NCBI GenBank assembly: GCA_026125795.1 | Contig: JAHCKM010000003.1 | Span: 496,001-560,000 of the forward strand | Origin: Burkholderiaceae bacterium | GTDB lineage: Bacteria > Pseudomonadota > Gammaproteobacteria > Burkholderiales > Burkholderiaceae_C | DNA: 64,000 nt | Direction of reading: 5' to 3' | Part shown: positions 35,126 through 44,073 of the stretch, piece after piece | How the letters are laid out: every line of letters starts with the position of its first letter | Position numbering within the stretch: the stretch's first letter is position 1 | Notes under the pieces: model-generated | The model's input: only the letters and a program-made list of their open reading frames with translations | Told to the model about the DNA's origin: nothing | Database searches by the model: none | Program-made: the position numbers and the translations under genes

Positions 35126-36343
35126 ATGCCGGCCGATCTGATCTCCCATCTGAAGCAAGAGCTGCAAGGCGTGCGCGAGGCCGGCTTGTTCAAGTCCGAG
35201 CGCATCATCACCACGCCCCAGGGCGCGACGGTGCGCATCGCCGGGCAGGGTACCCCGACGCTGCAGGCGCCGGACGGTCGCGAGCTGATCAACCTGTGCG
35301 CCAACAACTACCTCGGCCTGTCGTCGCACCCGCGCGTGATCGAGGCGGCGCACGAGGCACTGCGCACGCACGGCTACGGCATGAGCTCGGTGCGCTTCAT
35401 CTGCGGCACGCAGGACGTTCACAAGGAGCTCGAGGCCAGGCTGGCGCGGTTCCTCGGCACCGAAGACGCCATCCTGTATGCCGCCGCCTTCGATGCCAAC
35501 GGCGGCCTGTTCGAGCCGCTGTTCGGCGAGGCCGACGCGATCATCAGCGACGAGCTGAACCACGCGTCCATCATCGACGGCGTGCGCCTGTCCAAGGCGC
35601 AGCGCTGGCGCTACAAGCACAACGACATGGCCGATCTCGAGCGCTGCCTGCAGGAGGCCGCGTCCACGCGTTTCAAGATCGTGTTCAGCGACGGCGTGTT
35701 CTCGATGGACGGCACGGTCGCGCAGCTCGATCGCATGCGCGCGCTGTGCGACCAGTACGGCGCACTGCTCGGTATCGACGAGTGCCACGCCACCGGTTTC
35801 ATGGGCACGCGCGGCCGCGGCACGCACGAACACCGCGGCGTGTTCGGCAAGGTCGACATCATCACCGGCACGCTTGGCAAGGCGCTGGGCGGCGCGTCGG
35901 GCGGCTTCACCGCCGCCCGGCGCGAGGTGGTGGAACTGCTGCGCCAGCGCTCGCGGCCCTATCTCTTCAGCAACACGCTGATGCCGGCCATTGCCGGCGC
36001 CAGCGTGGCGGTGCTCGACCTGCTCGAAGCCAGCACCGCGCTGCGCGACAAGCTCGAAGCCAACACCACCTGGTTTCGCGACGCGATCGTCAAGGCCGGT
36101 TTTCAGATCAAGCCCGGCACGCATCCGATCGTGCCGATCATGGTGTACGACGCGGTGAAGGCACAGGCGTTGTCGGCTCGCTTGCTGGAGTTGGGCGTGT
36201 ACGCGGTCGGCTTCTTCTACCCGGTGGTGCCCAAGGGCCAGGCGCGCATCCGCGTGCAGATGAGCGCGGTGCACGAGCGCGAGCATCTGGAACGCGCGGT
36301 GACGGCGTTTGCGCAGGCGGGGCAGGAGTTGGGGCTCTTGTGA
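35126..36343 (+). CDS. kbl: 2-amino-3-ketobutyrate CoA ligase (glycine C-acetyltransferase)
   Basis: 405 residues of the alpha-oxoamine synthase family, close to Kbl (398). The PLP lysine is K252 in ITGTLGKALGGASGGF. NLCANNYLGLSSHP, the MSSVRFICGTQDVHKELE stretch and DECHATGFMG are characteristic of Kbl rather than the acyl-CoA synthases for biotin or haem. It cleaves 2-amino-3-ketobutyrate with CoA to glycine and acetyl-CoA. The downstream SDR threonine dehydrogenase makes its substrate, although 361 nt separate them. Confidence 0.95.
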   Translation: MPADLISHLKQELQGVREAGLFKSERIITTPQGATVRIAGQGTPTLQAPDGRELINLCANNYLGLSSHPRVIEAAHEALRTHGYGMSSVRFICGTQDVHKELEARLARFLGTEDAILYAAAFDANGGLFEPLFGEADAIISDELNHASIIDGVRLSKAQRWRYKHNDMADLERCLQEAASTRFKIVFSDGVFSMDGTVAQLDRMRALCDQYGALLGIDECHATGFMGTRGRGTHEHRGVFGKVDIITGTLGKALGGASGGFTAARREVVELLRQRSRPYLFSNTLMPAIAGASVAVLDLLEASTALRDKLEANTTWFRDAIVKAGFQIKPGTHPIVPIMVYDAVKAQALSARLLELGVYAVGFFYPVVPKGQARIRVQMSAVHEREHLERAVTAFAQAGQELGLL

Positions 36344-36704
36344 GCTGTTGGCTCGCGACCACCGCGCGCGGTCCGAGGGCGGTACCCCACTGGGAGTGGG
36401 CGCGGCGCGGCGGGCGGTACCCGGTGTGTGCTCCTACTGTCGCGGTCGGCGCTGCGCGCCGACTTCGCTGCGGTGCTCGCGGCACAAGGGCGACTGCGAT
36501 GCCGCTCGCAATCGGCGCCGAACGCGCCGCTGCTTCATGGCTTCTCGCCGGTCCGTCGCCTGTCGGCGCCGGACTTCCCCTTGTGCCGCTCCGCTCCTCG
36601 CCGCGCCACAAGTCGCCCACCCCGGGTACCGCCCACCGCGCTGAGACGCTCGTGGTGCCCGCCGCCGAATACCACGGTGGTGCCTCGCTCGGTCGAAACT
36701 GGAA
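36344..36704. repeat. Fold-back, hairpin-rich spacer between kbl and threonine dehydrogenase
   Basis: No gene is seen in these 361 nt. Outer arms GGGCGGTACCCGG (about 36412-36424) and CCGGGTACCGCCC (about 36621-36633) are inverted copies. Inside them GCGGCACAAGGG (36479-36490) pairs with CCCTTGTGCCGC (36578-36589). Local hairpins are CCCACT-GGG-AGTGGG (36386-36400), GTCGGCG-5nt-CGCCGAC (about 36445-36463) and the palindrome TCGGCGCCGA (about 36512). The nested arms suggest a mobile fold-back element or a long structured RNA; no transposase is present. Confidence 0.5.
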
Positions 36705-37652
36705 ATGACCGCGCCCAAGATCCTCATCATCGGCGCCAACGGCCAGATCGGCACCGAGCTGGCCGAAGCACTTGCCGACAAGCACGGCCACGACGCGGTC
36801 GTCACCAGTGACCTCGCACCCACCGGCCGCGTGCCACGCCTCGCGCACGAGGCGCTCGACGTCATCGATGCCGCCGCGCTGGCTGCCGTGGTGGCGCGTC
36901 ACCGCATCGATCGCATCGTGTTGCTTGCCGCTGCACTGTCGGCCAACGGCGAGAAGCATCCGCAGTGGGCCTGGAACCTCAACATGAACGGGCTGCTCAA
37001 CGTGCTGGAGCTGGCGCGGGCGGCGAGGCTCAAGCAGGTGTTCTGGCCGAGCAGCATCGCCGCGTTCGGTCCCACCACGCCGGCCACCGCTGTGCAGCAC
37101 ACGGTGATGGACCCGACCACGGTGTATGGCATCAGCAAGCTCGCCGGCGAGCGCTGGTGCGCGTGGTACCACGCGCGGCACGGCATCGACGTGCGCAGCC
37201 TGCGTTATCCCGGCCTGATCAGCTGGAAGACGCCGCCAGGCGGCGGCACCACCGACTATGCGGTGGAGATCTTCCATGCCGCGCTGAAGGAGCGGCGCTA
37301 CACCTGCTTCCTGCGCGAGGACACGCGGCTGCCGATGATGTACATGCCCGATGCGATCCGCGCCACGGTCGAGCTGATGGACGCGCCGTCGGTGCAGATC
37401 CGTGAGCGCGGTTCGTACAACTTGGCGGGCGTGAGCTTCACGCCGCGCGAGATCGCCGACGCGATCGCCACGCGTGTGCCCGGTTTCGTGTTGTCCTGTG
37501 AGCCCGACTTTCGGCAAGCCATCGCCGACAGCTGGCCGCAGGTGATCGACGACACGCCGGCCCGGGACGATTGGGGCTGGTGTGCGAGGTTCGATCTGTC
37601 CGCGATGGTGGACGACATGTTGCGTGGCCTCGCCCGATCGAGCGGCGGGTGA
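36705..37652 (+). CDS. L-threonine 3-dehydrogenase, SDR (epimerase-like) type
   Basis: 315 residues of an extended short-chain dehydrogenase. The NAD loop is ILIIGANGQIGTELAEAL near the N-terminus, the catalytic Y-x3-K is in TTVYGISKLAGERW, and the family-specific LRYPGLISWKTPPGGGTTD follows. These features match SDR-type threonine dehydrogenases, not the zinc-dependent Tdh of E. coli. The product 2-amino-3-ketobutyrate is the substrate of the Kbl encoded just upstream, completing threonine to glycine plus acetyl-CoA. Confidence 0.9.
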   Translation: MTAPKILIIGANGQIGTELAEALADKHGHDAVVTSDLAPTGRVPRLAHEALDVIDAAALAAVVARHRIDRIVLLAAALSANGEKHPQWAWNLNMNGLLNVLELARAARLKQVFWPSSIAAFGPTTPATAVQHTVMDPTTVYGISKLAGERWCAWYHARHGIDVRSLRYPGLISWKTPPGGGTTDYAVEIFHAALKERRYTCFLREDTRLPMMYMPDAIRATVELMDAPSVQIRERGSYNLAGVSFTPREIADAIATRVPGFVLSCEPDFRQAIADSWPQVIDDTPARDDWGWCARFDLSAMVDDMLRGLARSSGG

Positions 37653-37662
37653 CTGTGTGTGA

Positions 37663-38046
37663 TCAGCGCCCGGCCTCGCGAGGTGTCGCTGGGCCGGGCG
37701 GCGATGCCGGCTCCTGCCGGCCTCGCATTCGCAGGTAGAGGTAGATGGCGTCCAGGTCGGTCACCAAGCGGGGCTGGCTGCGGTACCCGGGCATGCCGCG
37801 AACGATGTCGCCGTCGAGCACGTAACGCTCGAACCGCTCGCGCGATCCGTCGCGCACCGCGTCGATCAATGAGGGCGCGGCCCAGCCGCGGTAGTCGCGG
37901 CCGTGGCAGCGGGCGCAATCCATGTCACGCAACGCAGCCCGCCCTCGGTTCATCAGCACTGCCTCCTGGTCGTCGGCTGCCGTCGCGCTGTGGTTGCACA
38001 CGGCCAGCACATGTAGCAGCGCCAGTCCGTACATGGAGTTGTGCAT
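37663..38046 (-). CDS. Small periplasmic c-type cytochrome
   Basis: 127 residues from the ATG at 38046, with a signal peptide ending near ATA-A (about residue 24). One haem-binding C44-x2-C47-H48 (CARCH) is visible, and the likely axial methionine is M85 in VRGMPGY. The pattern resembles single-haem cytochromes that serve periplasmic dehydrogenases. It is 20 nt downstream of a small secreted protein gene on the same strand and divergent from a di-haem peroxidase, hinting at a periplasmic electron-transfer module. The redox partner is not known. Confidence 0.85.
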   Translation of the reverse strand: MHNSMYGLALLHVLAVCNHSATAADDQEAVLMNRGRAALRDMDCARCHGRDYRGWAAPSLIDAVRDGSRERFERYVLDGDIVRGMPGYRSQPRLVTDLDAIYLYLRMRGRQEPASPPGPATPREAGR

Positions 38047-38066
38047 CACGGTCTCGGCTGCGCGGC

Positions 38067-38369
38067 TCAACGCGTCCGCATCCCCATCTTGTCACCCGCG
38101 GCCTCTTGGGGCTCTGGCTTGAGCAGGGCAGTGAACACATGGCTCGGGAGGCGCGCGACGTCTTCGGGCTCGATCTTTCCGGCGAACTTCCAACCGCGCG
38201 GCAGTTTGACGAAGACGAATCCAGTCGGCGGGTCGACGAAGACAGCGTAGTCGACCACGGCGATCTGGCGGGACTCCGACGCCGAGGTGGCGGGCGCCTG
38301 TGCGTGTGCCGCGCCGGTGCCCCAGAGCGCGCAAGCCAGCAACGAGGCGGCTGACAATGACTTGTTCAT
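38067..38369 (-). CDS. Small secreted protein of unknown function
   Basis: 100 residues with a clear signal peptide cleaved near AHA-Q (about residue 23). The mature part contains QIAVVDYAVFVDPPTGFVFV and a KLPRGWKF turn. I do not recognise the family. The start is supported by AAGGAG six nt before the ATG. It forms a two-gene unit with the downstream small cytochrome c, so a periplasmic role linked to that cytochrome is likely but inferred. Confidence 0.75.
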   Translation of the reverse strand: MNKSLSAASLLACALWGTGAAHAQAPATSASESRQIAVVDYAVFVDPPTGFVFVKLPRGWKFAGKIEPEDVARLPSHVFTALLKPEPQEAAGDKMGMRTR

Positions 38370-38525
38370 GAGGAACTCCTTCGTATACGGTGTGCGATGA
38401 AGTCTCGCGGGCCGGCGGGAGGTTTGCTATTGCACGCTGGTGCAGTTCCTCGCCGTGCGCGTACGCGTTCGCGCTAGTCCGAAGGCTTATTGACACGCCC
38501 CACCCGAAGCGGCGGCAGCGGTGCA

Positions 38526-39743
38526 ATGTGCCGTCAACCGTACTACAGTCGATCTGTGGCAGGTGGGCATGCGCGAATACGTCGCACCGTCGCCATCCAG
38601 TGGCTTTGGTGCGGCGGCGTGCTGCCTGCGCTGCTGCTGGCATTGGGCGCGTGGAGCACCGCGATCGCGCAGATCGTGTCCACCGAGCCCGCGTTGTCGC
38701 CCGACGAGGTGCGCCGCGTCCTCGCGCTCGGCCCGTGGCCGCCGCCGGCGAAGCGCGATCCGGGCAATCGCGTGTCGGGCAACGCCAGGGCCATCGAGCT
38801 GGGGCGCCAGCTGTTCCGCGACCCGCGCATGTCGCCGGTGGGTTATATCGCCTGCGTCACCTGCCACCAGCCCGATCGTGCGTTCACCGATACTTTGGCG
38901 CGCGCACACGGGCTGGCCGATCTGCCGCGCAACACGCCGGCGCTGGCCAACCTGAGCCAGCAACGCTGGTATGGCTGGGGCGGCGGCGCCGACAGCTTGT
39001 GGATGGCCAGCATCAAGCCCATCCTCGACGCGCGCGAGTTCGACGGCAATGCGCAGCTCGTGCGGCGCCTGTTCGTGCGCGAGCCCGAGCTGGCGGCGTG
39101 TTACCGCAGCGTGTTCGGCGAGTCGCCGTTGCGTGGCGATGCGCAGCTCACGGTGGTCAACGTCGGCAAGGCGCTGGCCGCGTTCATCGAGACGCTGGTC
39201 ACTGCGCGCACACCGTTCGACGACTTCCGCGACGCCGTTGCGCGTGGCGACGCCGCGGCAGCTGCGGCGTATCCGGCGCCTGCGCTGCGCGGCCTGAAGC
39301 TGTTCGTCGGCCGTGCGGGATGCGTGTCATGCCATGCCGGGCCAAACTTGTCCGATGGCGAGTTCCATCCGGGTGTGGTGCCAGTCGCTTCGGTCGGCGA
39401 CAGCGGTCGGCTCGGCGATGCGCGCGCTCTGAAGTCCAGCGCCTTCAATCTCACCGGCCGGTCCAACGACGATGCCACGCGCCGCAATGCCCGCGCGACG
39501 CGCCGCCTCGCCATCCACGAAGGGCTGGGCGGCCGCTTCCGCACGCCGTCGCTGCGCAACGCCGCGGTCACCGCGCCGTACTTCCACAACGGCCAGACCG
39601 AGCGTCTGATCGATGCCGTGCAGCACGCGCAGCGGGTGTCGCGTTCGGAAGCCAGCGATCTTGCGGCTTTCATCGTCACGCTCACCGATGCGCATGGGGC
39701 GCGCCGGCCGTGGAACAGCGCCGGATTGCATCGCTGTCCGTGA
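38526..39743 (+). CDS. Di-haem cytochrome c peroxidase / MauG-family protein
   Basis: 405 residues from the ATG at 38526; a GTG at 38556 would shorten the n-region of the signal anchor. Two haem sites, C110-VT-C113-H and C266-VS-C269-H, define the family. GRQLFRDPRMSP, FHNGQTERLIDAV and RFRTPSLRNAAVTAPYFHNG (core TPSLRNAAVTAPYFH) are standard. Members reduce hydrogen peroxide in the periplasm or carry out MauG-like oxidations. It is divergent from the secreted protein/cytochrome c pair, and the 156-nt spacer should hold both promoters. Confidence 0.9.
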   Translation: MCRQPYYSRSVAGGHARIRRTVAIQWLWCGGVLPALLLALGAWSTAIAQIVSTEPALSPDEVRRVLALGPWPPPAKRDPGNRVSGNARAIELGRQLFRDPRMSPVGYIACVTCHQPDRAFTDTLARAHGLADLPRNTPALANLSQQRWYGWGGGADSLWMASIKPILDAREFDGNAQLVRRLFVREPELAACYRSVFGESPLRGDAQLTVVNVGKALAAFIETLVTARTPFDDFRDAVARGDAAAAAAYPAPALRGLKLFVGRAGCVSCHAGPNLSDGEFHPGVVPVASVGDSGRLGDARALKSSAFNLTGRSNDDATRRNARATRRLAIHEGLGGRFRTPSLRNAAVTAPYFHNGQTERLIDAVQHAQRVSRSEASDLAAFIVTLTDAHGARRPWNSAGLHRCP

Positions 39744-39806
39744 GGACGGGCCTTCGCCGCCGAGCCCCGATTGGCCGTGCGCTGTGCCCGGCGTGCGCTT
39801 CACGGC

Positions 39807-41030
39807 ATGATGGCGCCCGGCACTGTCGCTCGGGTTGCGCTGCTCCATTCGATGTCGTCTCTTTCGCTGGTGTTCGCCGTGTGCGCCTTCGCCAGCGGCT
39901 TCGGGATGCGCATCGTCGATCCGCTGATCCTGCCGATCGCCTACACCTTCGGCGTCACGCCGGCCACCGCCGCGCTGTTGACCACCGCCTATGCGTTGCC
40001 GTATGCGCTGGCGCAGCCGTTTCTCGGGCCGCTGGGCGATCGGTTCGGCAAGGTGCGTTGCATGCAGGTGTGCATCGCCGCGATGGCGCTCGCGCTGGTG
40101 CTCGGCGTGGTGGCGGCGAACTTCCGGCAGTTGCTGCTGACGCGCCTGTTCGCGGGCGTGTTCGCTGGCGGCATCATCCCGCTGGTGCTGGCCGGGCTCG
40201 GCGATGCCTATGGCCTGCAGGAGCGCCAGGTGGTGATGGGCCGCATGCTGGTGGCGATCATCTCGGGCCAGATGCTCGGCTCGGCGCTCGCCGGCCTGGC
40301 CAGCGACGCGTTCGGCTGGCGCATGGCGCTGGCACTGGCTGCGGGCGTTGCCGCGGCCGCCTGCACGCTCACCGTGGTCGCGCTGGCGTGCGGTGCGGGC
40401 GCAGCGGTGTGTGCGCCGACGCAGACACGGTCGTTCGGCGCGATGTACGCGGAGGTTTTTCGCAACCGCAAGGCGGTGTGGCTGTACGGCGCGGTGATCT
40501 GCGAAGGCGCGCTGGTGTTCTGCCTGTTTCCGTACATGGGGCAACTGCTGATCGAACGCGCCGGCAGCAGCTCCGCGGCCGCGCCGTCGCAGGCTGGGTT
40601 GGTGCTCGGAGCGTTCGGCATCGGTGGCATCCTCTACGGCTTCGCGGTGCGGCGCATCATCGAGGTGCTCGGCGTGCGCCGCATGTGCACGGTGGGTTCG
40701 ATCGTGGTGGCCGCGGTGTACCTGCTGCTGCTCGTCTTGCCGCTGTGGTGGCTGCATGCGCTGGCCATGGTGGCGTGTGGCACCGCCTATTACATGTTGC
40801 ACAACAGCTTGCAGATCGAGGCCACCGAGCTGGCGCCCGGTGCACGCGGCTCGGCGGTGGCGCTGTTCGCCTGCGGCTTCTTCATCGGCATCGGCATCGG
40901 GCCGCCGCTGTTCGGCGTGTGGCTGCACGCCGCCGGGTTCACCGGTGCGCTGCTCGGCGCGGCGATTGGCGTGCTGCTGCTCGGCCGGGTGGTGGTGCAG
41001 CGCATCGTCGGGCCGACGCCGGCTCGGTAA
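39807..41030 (+). CDS. MFS transporter
   Basis: 407 residues from the first of two adjacent ATGs at 39807; an ATG at 39852 is an alternative. Twelve membrane helices with the MFS loop motif GPLGDRFGKVRCM between helices 2 and 3. The start RIVDPLILPIAYTFGVTPATAA resembles drug/sugar-efflux (DHA1-like) members. Substrate cannot be read. It follows the peroxidase gene by 63 nt on the same strand and precedes the hybrid kinase. Confidence 0.85.
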   Translation: MMAPGTVARVALLHSMSSLSLVFAVCAFASGFGMRIVDPLILPIAYTFGVTPATAALLTTAYALPYALAQPFLGPLGDRFGKVRCMQVCIAAMALALVLGVVAANFRQLLLTRLFAGVFAGGIIPLVLAGLGDAYGLQERQVVMGRMLVAIISGQMLGSALAGLASDAFGWRMALALAAGVAAAACTLTVVALACGAGAAVCAPTQTRSFGAMYAEVFRNRKAVWLYGAVICEGALVFCLFPYMGQLLIERAGSSSAAAPSQAGLVLGAFGIGGILYGFAVRRIIEVLGVRRMCTVGSIVVAAVYLLLLVLPLWWLHALAMVACGTAYYMLHNSLQIEATELAPGARGSAVALFACGFFIGIGIGPPLFGVWLHAAGFTGALLGAAIGVLLLGRVVVQRIVGPTPAR

Positions 41031-41101
41031 CGGTCTGGCGAGGGAATTGCCGCTGGCGCTGAATTGCCGCACCATCGGATCACCTGCTGCAGGAGGGTGT
41101 G

Positions 41102-42976
41102 GTGGTCGCGACCGCAACCGAGCCGCACGACGCCGAGTTCACGCTCGATGCCAACTTGCTGGCGCAGCGGCGTGCCGCCAGCGCCCGGCGCCAGCACACC
41201 GTGCAGCTGCCGCTGGTGCGTGCCCTTGGCTTCGCGATCCTTTGCGTGATCGCCGTGCTGCACGACTGGCGTGCCGGCCTGCCGCTGACATCGCCGGCGC
41301 TGCTGCTGGTGCTGGGTGTGAACATCGCCTACGCCGCTTCGAGCTGGCCGGTGCTGCGCTGGGCGCACGAGCGCTTCGCGCACTTCGACGCGAGCCTGGC
41401 CTTCCTGCACATCGACGTGCTGGTGTGGATGGTCACGCTGCAGCACATCGAAACGAGCACCCTGTTCTTCGCCTACTTCCTGCTCATCCGCGTGGCGGAC
41501 CAGGTGGGCTTCGGCTTCCGGCGGGCGCTGTACTTCAACCTCGTGGTGTGCACGGCCTACCTCGGATATTCGGCCTGGGTGGCGCTGGTCGAGCCGGCAC
41601 GCGCGTTGTGGCCCGAGCGGATCGTGCTCGTGCTGACGATGGCCTTGCTGGGCGCTTACCTGGCCACCACCGGCCTGGTGATCGAGCGCCTGCGCACCCG
41701 CATGCGCGAGGCCATCCGCACCGCGCGCGAGCTGGTGGCCACGCTCGAGCAGCGCACCGAGGCGCTGCAGGCGAAGACGCAAGAGCTCGAGCAGGCACGG
41801 CGTCAGGCCGAGGCCGCCAACGTCGCGAAGTCGCAGTTCCTGGCCACCATCAGCCATGAGATCCGCACACCGATGAACGGCATCCTCGGCACCACCGAGC
41901 TGCTGCTCGACAGCCCGTTGACGCCGCAGCAGCGCCACTACGCCAGGACGGCGCACGGCTCGGCCACCGCGCTGCTGGCGCTGGTGGACGATGTGCTCGA
42001 CTTCTCGCGCATCGAGTCCGGCAAGTTGACGCTGCGCCAGACGCCGTTTGACCTGCGCGCCCTGGTGGGCGACGCGGTCGACCTGATGGCCGCGGTGGCG
42101 CGCGACAAGCCGATCGTGCTCGACTGTTCGATGCCGGCCGGGTTGCCCGAGCGGCTGGTCGGCGACCCGGTGCGGCTGCGGCAGCTGCTGGTTAACCTGC
42201 TCAACAACGCAGTCAAGTTCACCGACCGCGGCCGCGTCGACGTGGAGGTGAGCCTGCGCGGCGTCAGCCCCGACGGTATGCTGCGCCTGCGTTTCGACGT
42301 GCACGATACCGGCATCGGCATCGCGCCCGAGCACCTCGACTCGGTGTTCGATGCGTTCACGCAGGCCGATGCGTCGACCACACGCCGCCACGGCGGCAGC
42401 GGCATCGGGCTGGCGATCGCCAGGGAGCTGGTCGACCTGATGGGCGGCACGCTCGGCGTCGACAGCCGGCAGGGCGTCGGCTCCACGTTCTGGTTCGAGT
42501 TGAGCCTGCAGGCTTCAAACGATGAGCCCGAGGCGCTGGTGTCCGAGCCACCGCCGCCGCTCGAAGAGGGTGGCTTGTCGGCACGCGTGCTGCTGGCCGA
42601 GGATGATGCCGTCAACCAGATGGTGGTCGAGGCGATGCTCACCCGGCTCGGCTGCGAGGTCGAGCTGGCGGCCGACGGGGCGGCGGCCTGTGCCGCGGCG
42701 GCGCGCGAGCGCCACGACATGATCCTGATGGATTGCCACATGCCGGTGATGGACGGCTTCGAGGCGACGCGTCGGATCCGCGACGACGAAGCGCGGCGCC
42801 GCACGGCCCGCACGCCGATCGTGGCGCTCACCGCCGATGCGCTGGCCGGCGACCGCGAGCGCTGCCTGCAGGCGGGGATGGATGACTACCTGACCAAGCC
42901 GGTGAGCAGCGCGACCCTGGCGGCCACCGTGGAGCGCTGGACCGGCCGCAGGACCGTGGCGCCGACGCAGTGGTGA
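41102..42976 (+). CDS. Hybrid sensor histidine kinase/response regulator
   Basis: 624 residues. The start is the GTG at 41102, five nt after AGGAGG; a GTG at 41099 is also in frame. Five or six membrane helices (about 40-200) form the sensor region, followed by a coiled coil. HisKA has the phospho-accepting H252 in [11 protein letters not shown]. HATPase motifs are [18 protein letters not shown] and [10 protein letters not shown]. The C-terminal receiver has acidic [10 protein letters not shown], the phospho-acceptor D544 in [12 protein letters not shown] and the lysine in DYLTKP. There is no output domain and no adjacent response regulator, so it is an orphan that probably signals through a phosphotransfer protein. 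Confidence 0.92.
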   Translation: MVATATEPHDAEFTLDANLLAQRRAASARRQHTVQLPLVRALGFAILCVIAVLHDWRAGLPLTSPALLLVLGVNIAYAASSWPVLRWAHERFAHFDASLAFLHIDVLVWMVTLQHIETSTLFFAYFLLIRVADQVGFGFRRALYFNLVVCTAYLGYSAWVALVEPARALWPERIVLVLTMALLGAYLATTGLVIERLRTRMREAIRTARELVATLEQRTEALQAKTQELEQARRQAEAANVAKSQFLATISHEIRTPMNGILGTTELLLDSPLTPQQRHYARTAHGSATALLALVDDVLDFSRIESGKLTLRQTPFDLRALVGDAVDLMAAVARDKPIVLDCSMPAGLPERLVGDPVRLRQLLVNLLNNAVKFTDRGRVDVEVSLRGVSPDGMLRLRFDVHDTGIGIAPEHLDSVFDAFTQADASTTRRHGGSGIGLAIARELVDLMGGTLGVDSRQGVGSTFWFELSLQASNDEPEALVSEPPPPLEEGGLSARVLLAEDDAVNQMVVEAMLTRLGCEVELAADGAAACAAAARERHDMILMDCHMPVMDGFEATRRIRDDEARRRTARTPIVALTADALAGDRERCLQAGMDDYLTKPVSSATLAATVERWTGRRTVAPTQW

Positions 42977-43053
42977 GCCCCGATGGCCGCCGGGCTGCGG
43001 CCATTGCAGAATCGGCGCATCTCACCGCGCGCTCAAGCGACAGGAGTTCTCCG

Positions 43054-43185
43054 ATGGCCAAAGGTCAACAGCGCAGCAACAAGGAGGCCAAGAAACCCAA
43101 GAAAGACGCGGCGCTCAAGCCGCCCAAGGCGGGAGCGCCGCCGATCACGACATCGGTCATCGAGCGGGGAAAGAAGAAGTCCTGA
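43054..43185 (+). CDS. Tiny basic protein of unknown function
   Basis: 43 residues, strongly lysine-rich: N-terminal MAKGQQRSNKEAKKPKKD and C-terminal ITTSVIERGKKKS joined by a Lys-Pro-Ala linker. CAGGAG lies eight nt before the ATG. It has the look of a disordered, nucleic-acid-binding or ribosome-associated peptide, and similar short ORFs are, from memory, common in Burkholderiales. It is convergent with the alpha/beta hydrolase gene. Confidence 0.65.
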   Translation: MAKGQQRSNKEAKKPKKDAALKPPKAGAPPITTSVIERGKKKS

Positions 43186-43263
43186 TGCGCCCCAGCGCAC
43201 GCATCGGGCCCGCACAGTGCGGTGGCCGGCGGGCGGTGTGCGCTTTTTGCGCGGCCGGGCGGC
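43186..43263. terminator. Convergent spacer with a GCGC-TTTTT-GCGC hairpin
   Basis: Near 43238-43250 GCGC flanks a run of five T, and outer GC-rich sequence (GGCCGGCGGGCGG and GCGGCCGGGCGGC) adds partial pairing. It lies between two convergent genes and could end both transcripts. Confidence 0.35.
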
Positions 43264-44073
43264 TCAGGCGGCCTCCTGCTGCAAGGCGTCCCGGATCGCA
43301 TTCAACACGCCGTCGGGGTCCTCGGCCATCAGGTTGTGCCCCACCGGCAGCGTGAGCACGCGCGGTTTCAGCGCCTCCACCAGCGGCGCGGCCGCCAACG
43401 GCCGAGTCATCTGGTCGTGCGCGCCGAGCACCAGCGTCACCGGGGCCTTCACTTTCGGCGCCGCCGCTTCGAGGCCGGCATAGGCGTCGCAGGCCGCGAA
43501 GTCGGTATGGAACAGGTGGCCTTGCGTATAGGCCGCTTGCATGCGGCGCATCAGGGCGCGGTTGAGGCCGTGCGTCGAGAAGCCGGGCCCGGGATTCGAC
43601 GGCTTGGTGGCATGCGTGGAGTTCGACAGCGCGTTGACCAGGTCGATCGCCGCCAGCACGTCGCGCCGGCACAGCTCGAGCAGCTTGGGCGACACCTTCA
43701 TCGGATAGGCGGTGCCCACCATGACCAGCGCGCTGGCACGCTCGCCGAGCCGTGCGGCTGCCTCGAGCGCAATCAGCGAGCCCATGCTGTGGCCCACCAG
43801 CGCGGTGCGGCGCAAGCCGCTGGCGTCGATCAATGCGGCCAGCCAGCGGCCGGCAGTCGGCACGTCGAGCGCCGTACCGCCGCTGCGGCCGTGGCCCGGC
43901 AGGTCCACCGCCAGCACGGCGCGTCCGTGGTGCGCAAGGTAGCGGCTTTGCAGCCCCCACACACTGTGGTCGTGCAGGGCGCCGTGCACGAAGACCACGC
44001 CGGGCAGCTGCGCGTCGAATGCCTTGCCGCCGGTGTAGGCGTAGGTGCTGTGGCCATCGAGCTCCAGCTTCAT
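43264..44073 (-). CDS. Alpha/beta-fold hydrolase
   Basis: 269 residues. The oxyanion region is VFVHGALHDHSVW, the nucleophile is S96 in LVGHSMGSL, and a late LPVGHNLMAED gives the catalytic histidine. The acid residue is probably in LVLGAHDQMT. Substrate unknown. Its ATG overlaps the metY stop (44070-44073), so it is translated with metY. It could hydrolyse an ester related to homoserine acylation, but this is only suggested by the neighbourhood. Confidence 0.85.
   Translation of the reverse strand: MKLELDGHSTYAYTGGKAFDAQLPGVVFVHGALHDHSVWGLQSRYLAHHGRAVLAVDLPGHGRSGGTALDVPTAGRWLAALIDASGLRRTALVGHSMGSLIALEAAARLGERASALVMVGTAYPMKVSPKLLELCRRDVLAAIDLVNALSNSTHATKPSNPGPGFSTHGLNRALMRRMQAAYTQGHLFHTDFAACDAYAGLEAAAPKVKAPVTLVLGAHDQMTRPLAAAPLVEALKPRVLTLPVGHNLMAEDPDGVLNAIRDALQQEAA

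Noticed and set aside
38390-41062. An 890-codon plus-strand frame overlapping the peroxidase and MFS genes
   Set aside because: Arg/Ala-rich out-of-frame shadow; the peroxidase haem motifs and MFS helices are in other frames.
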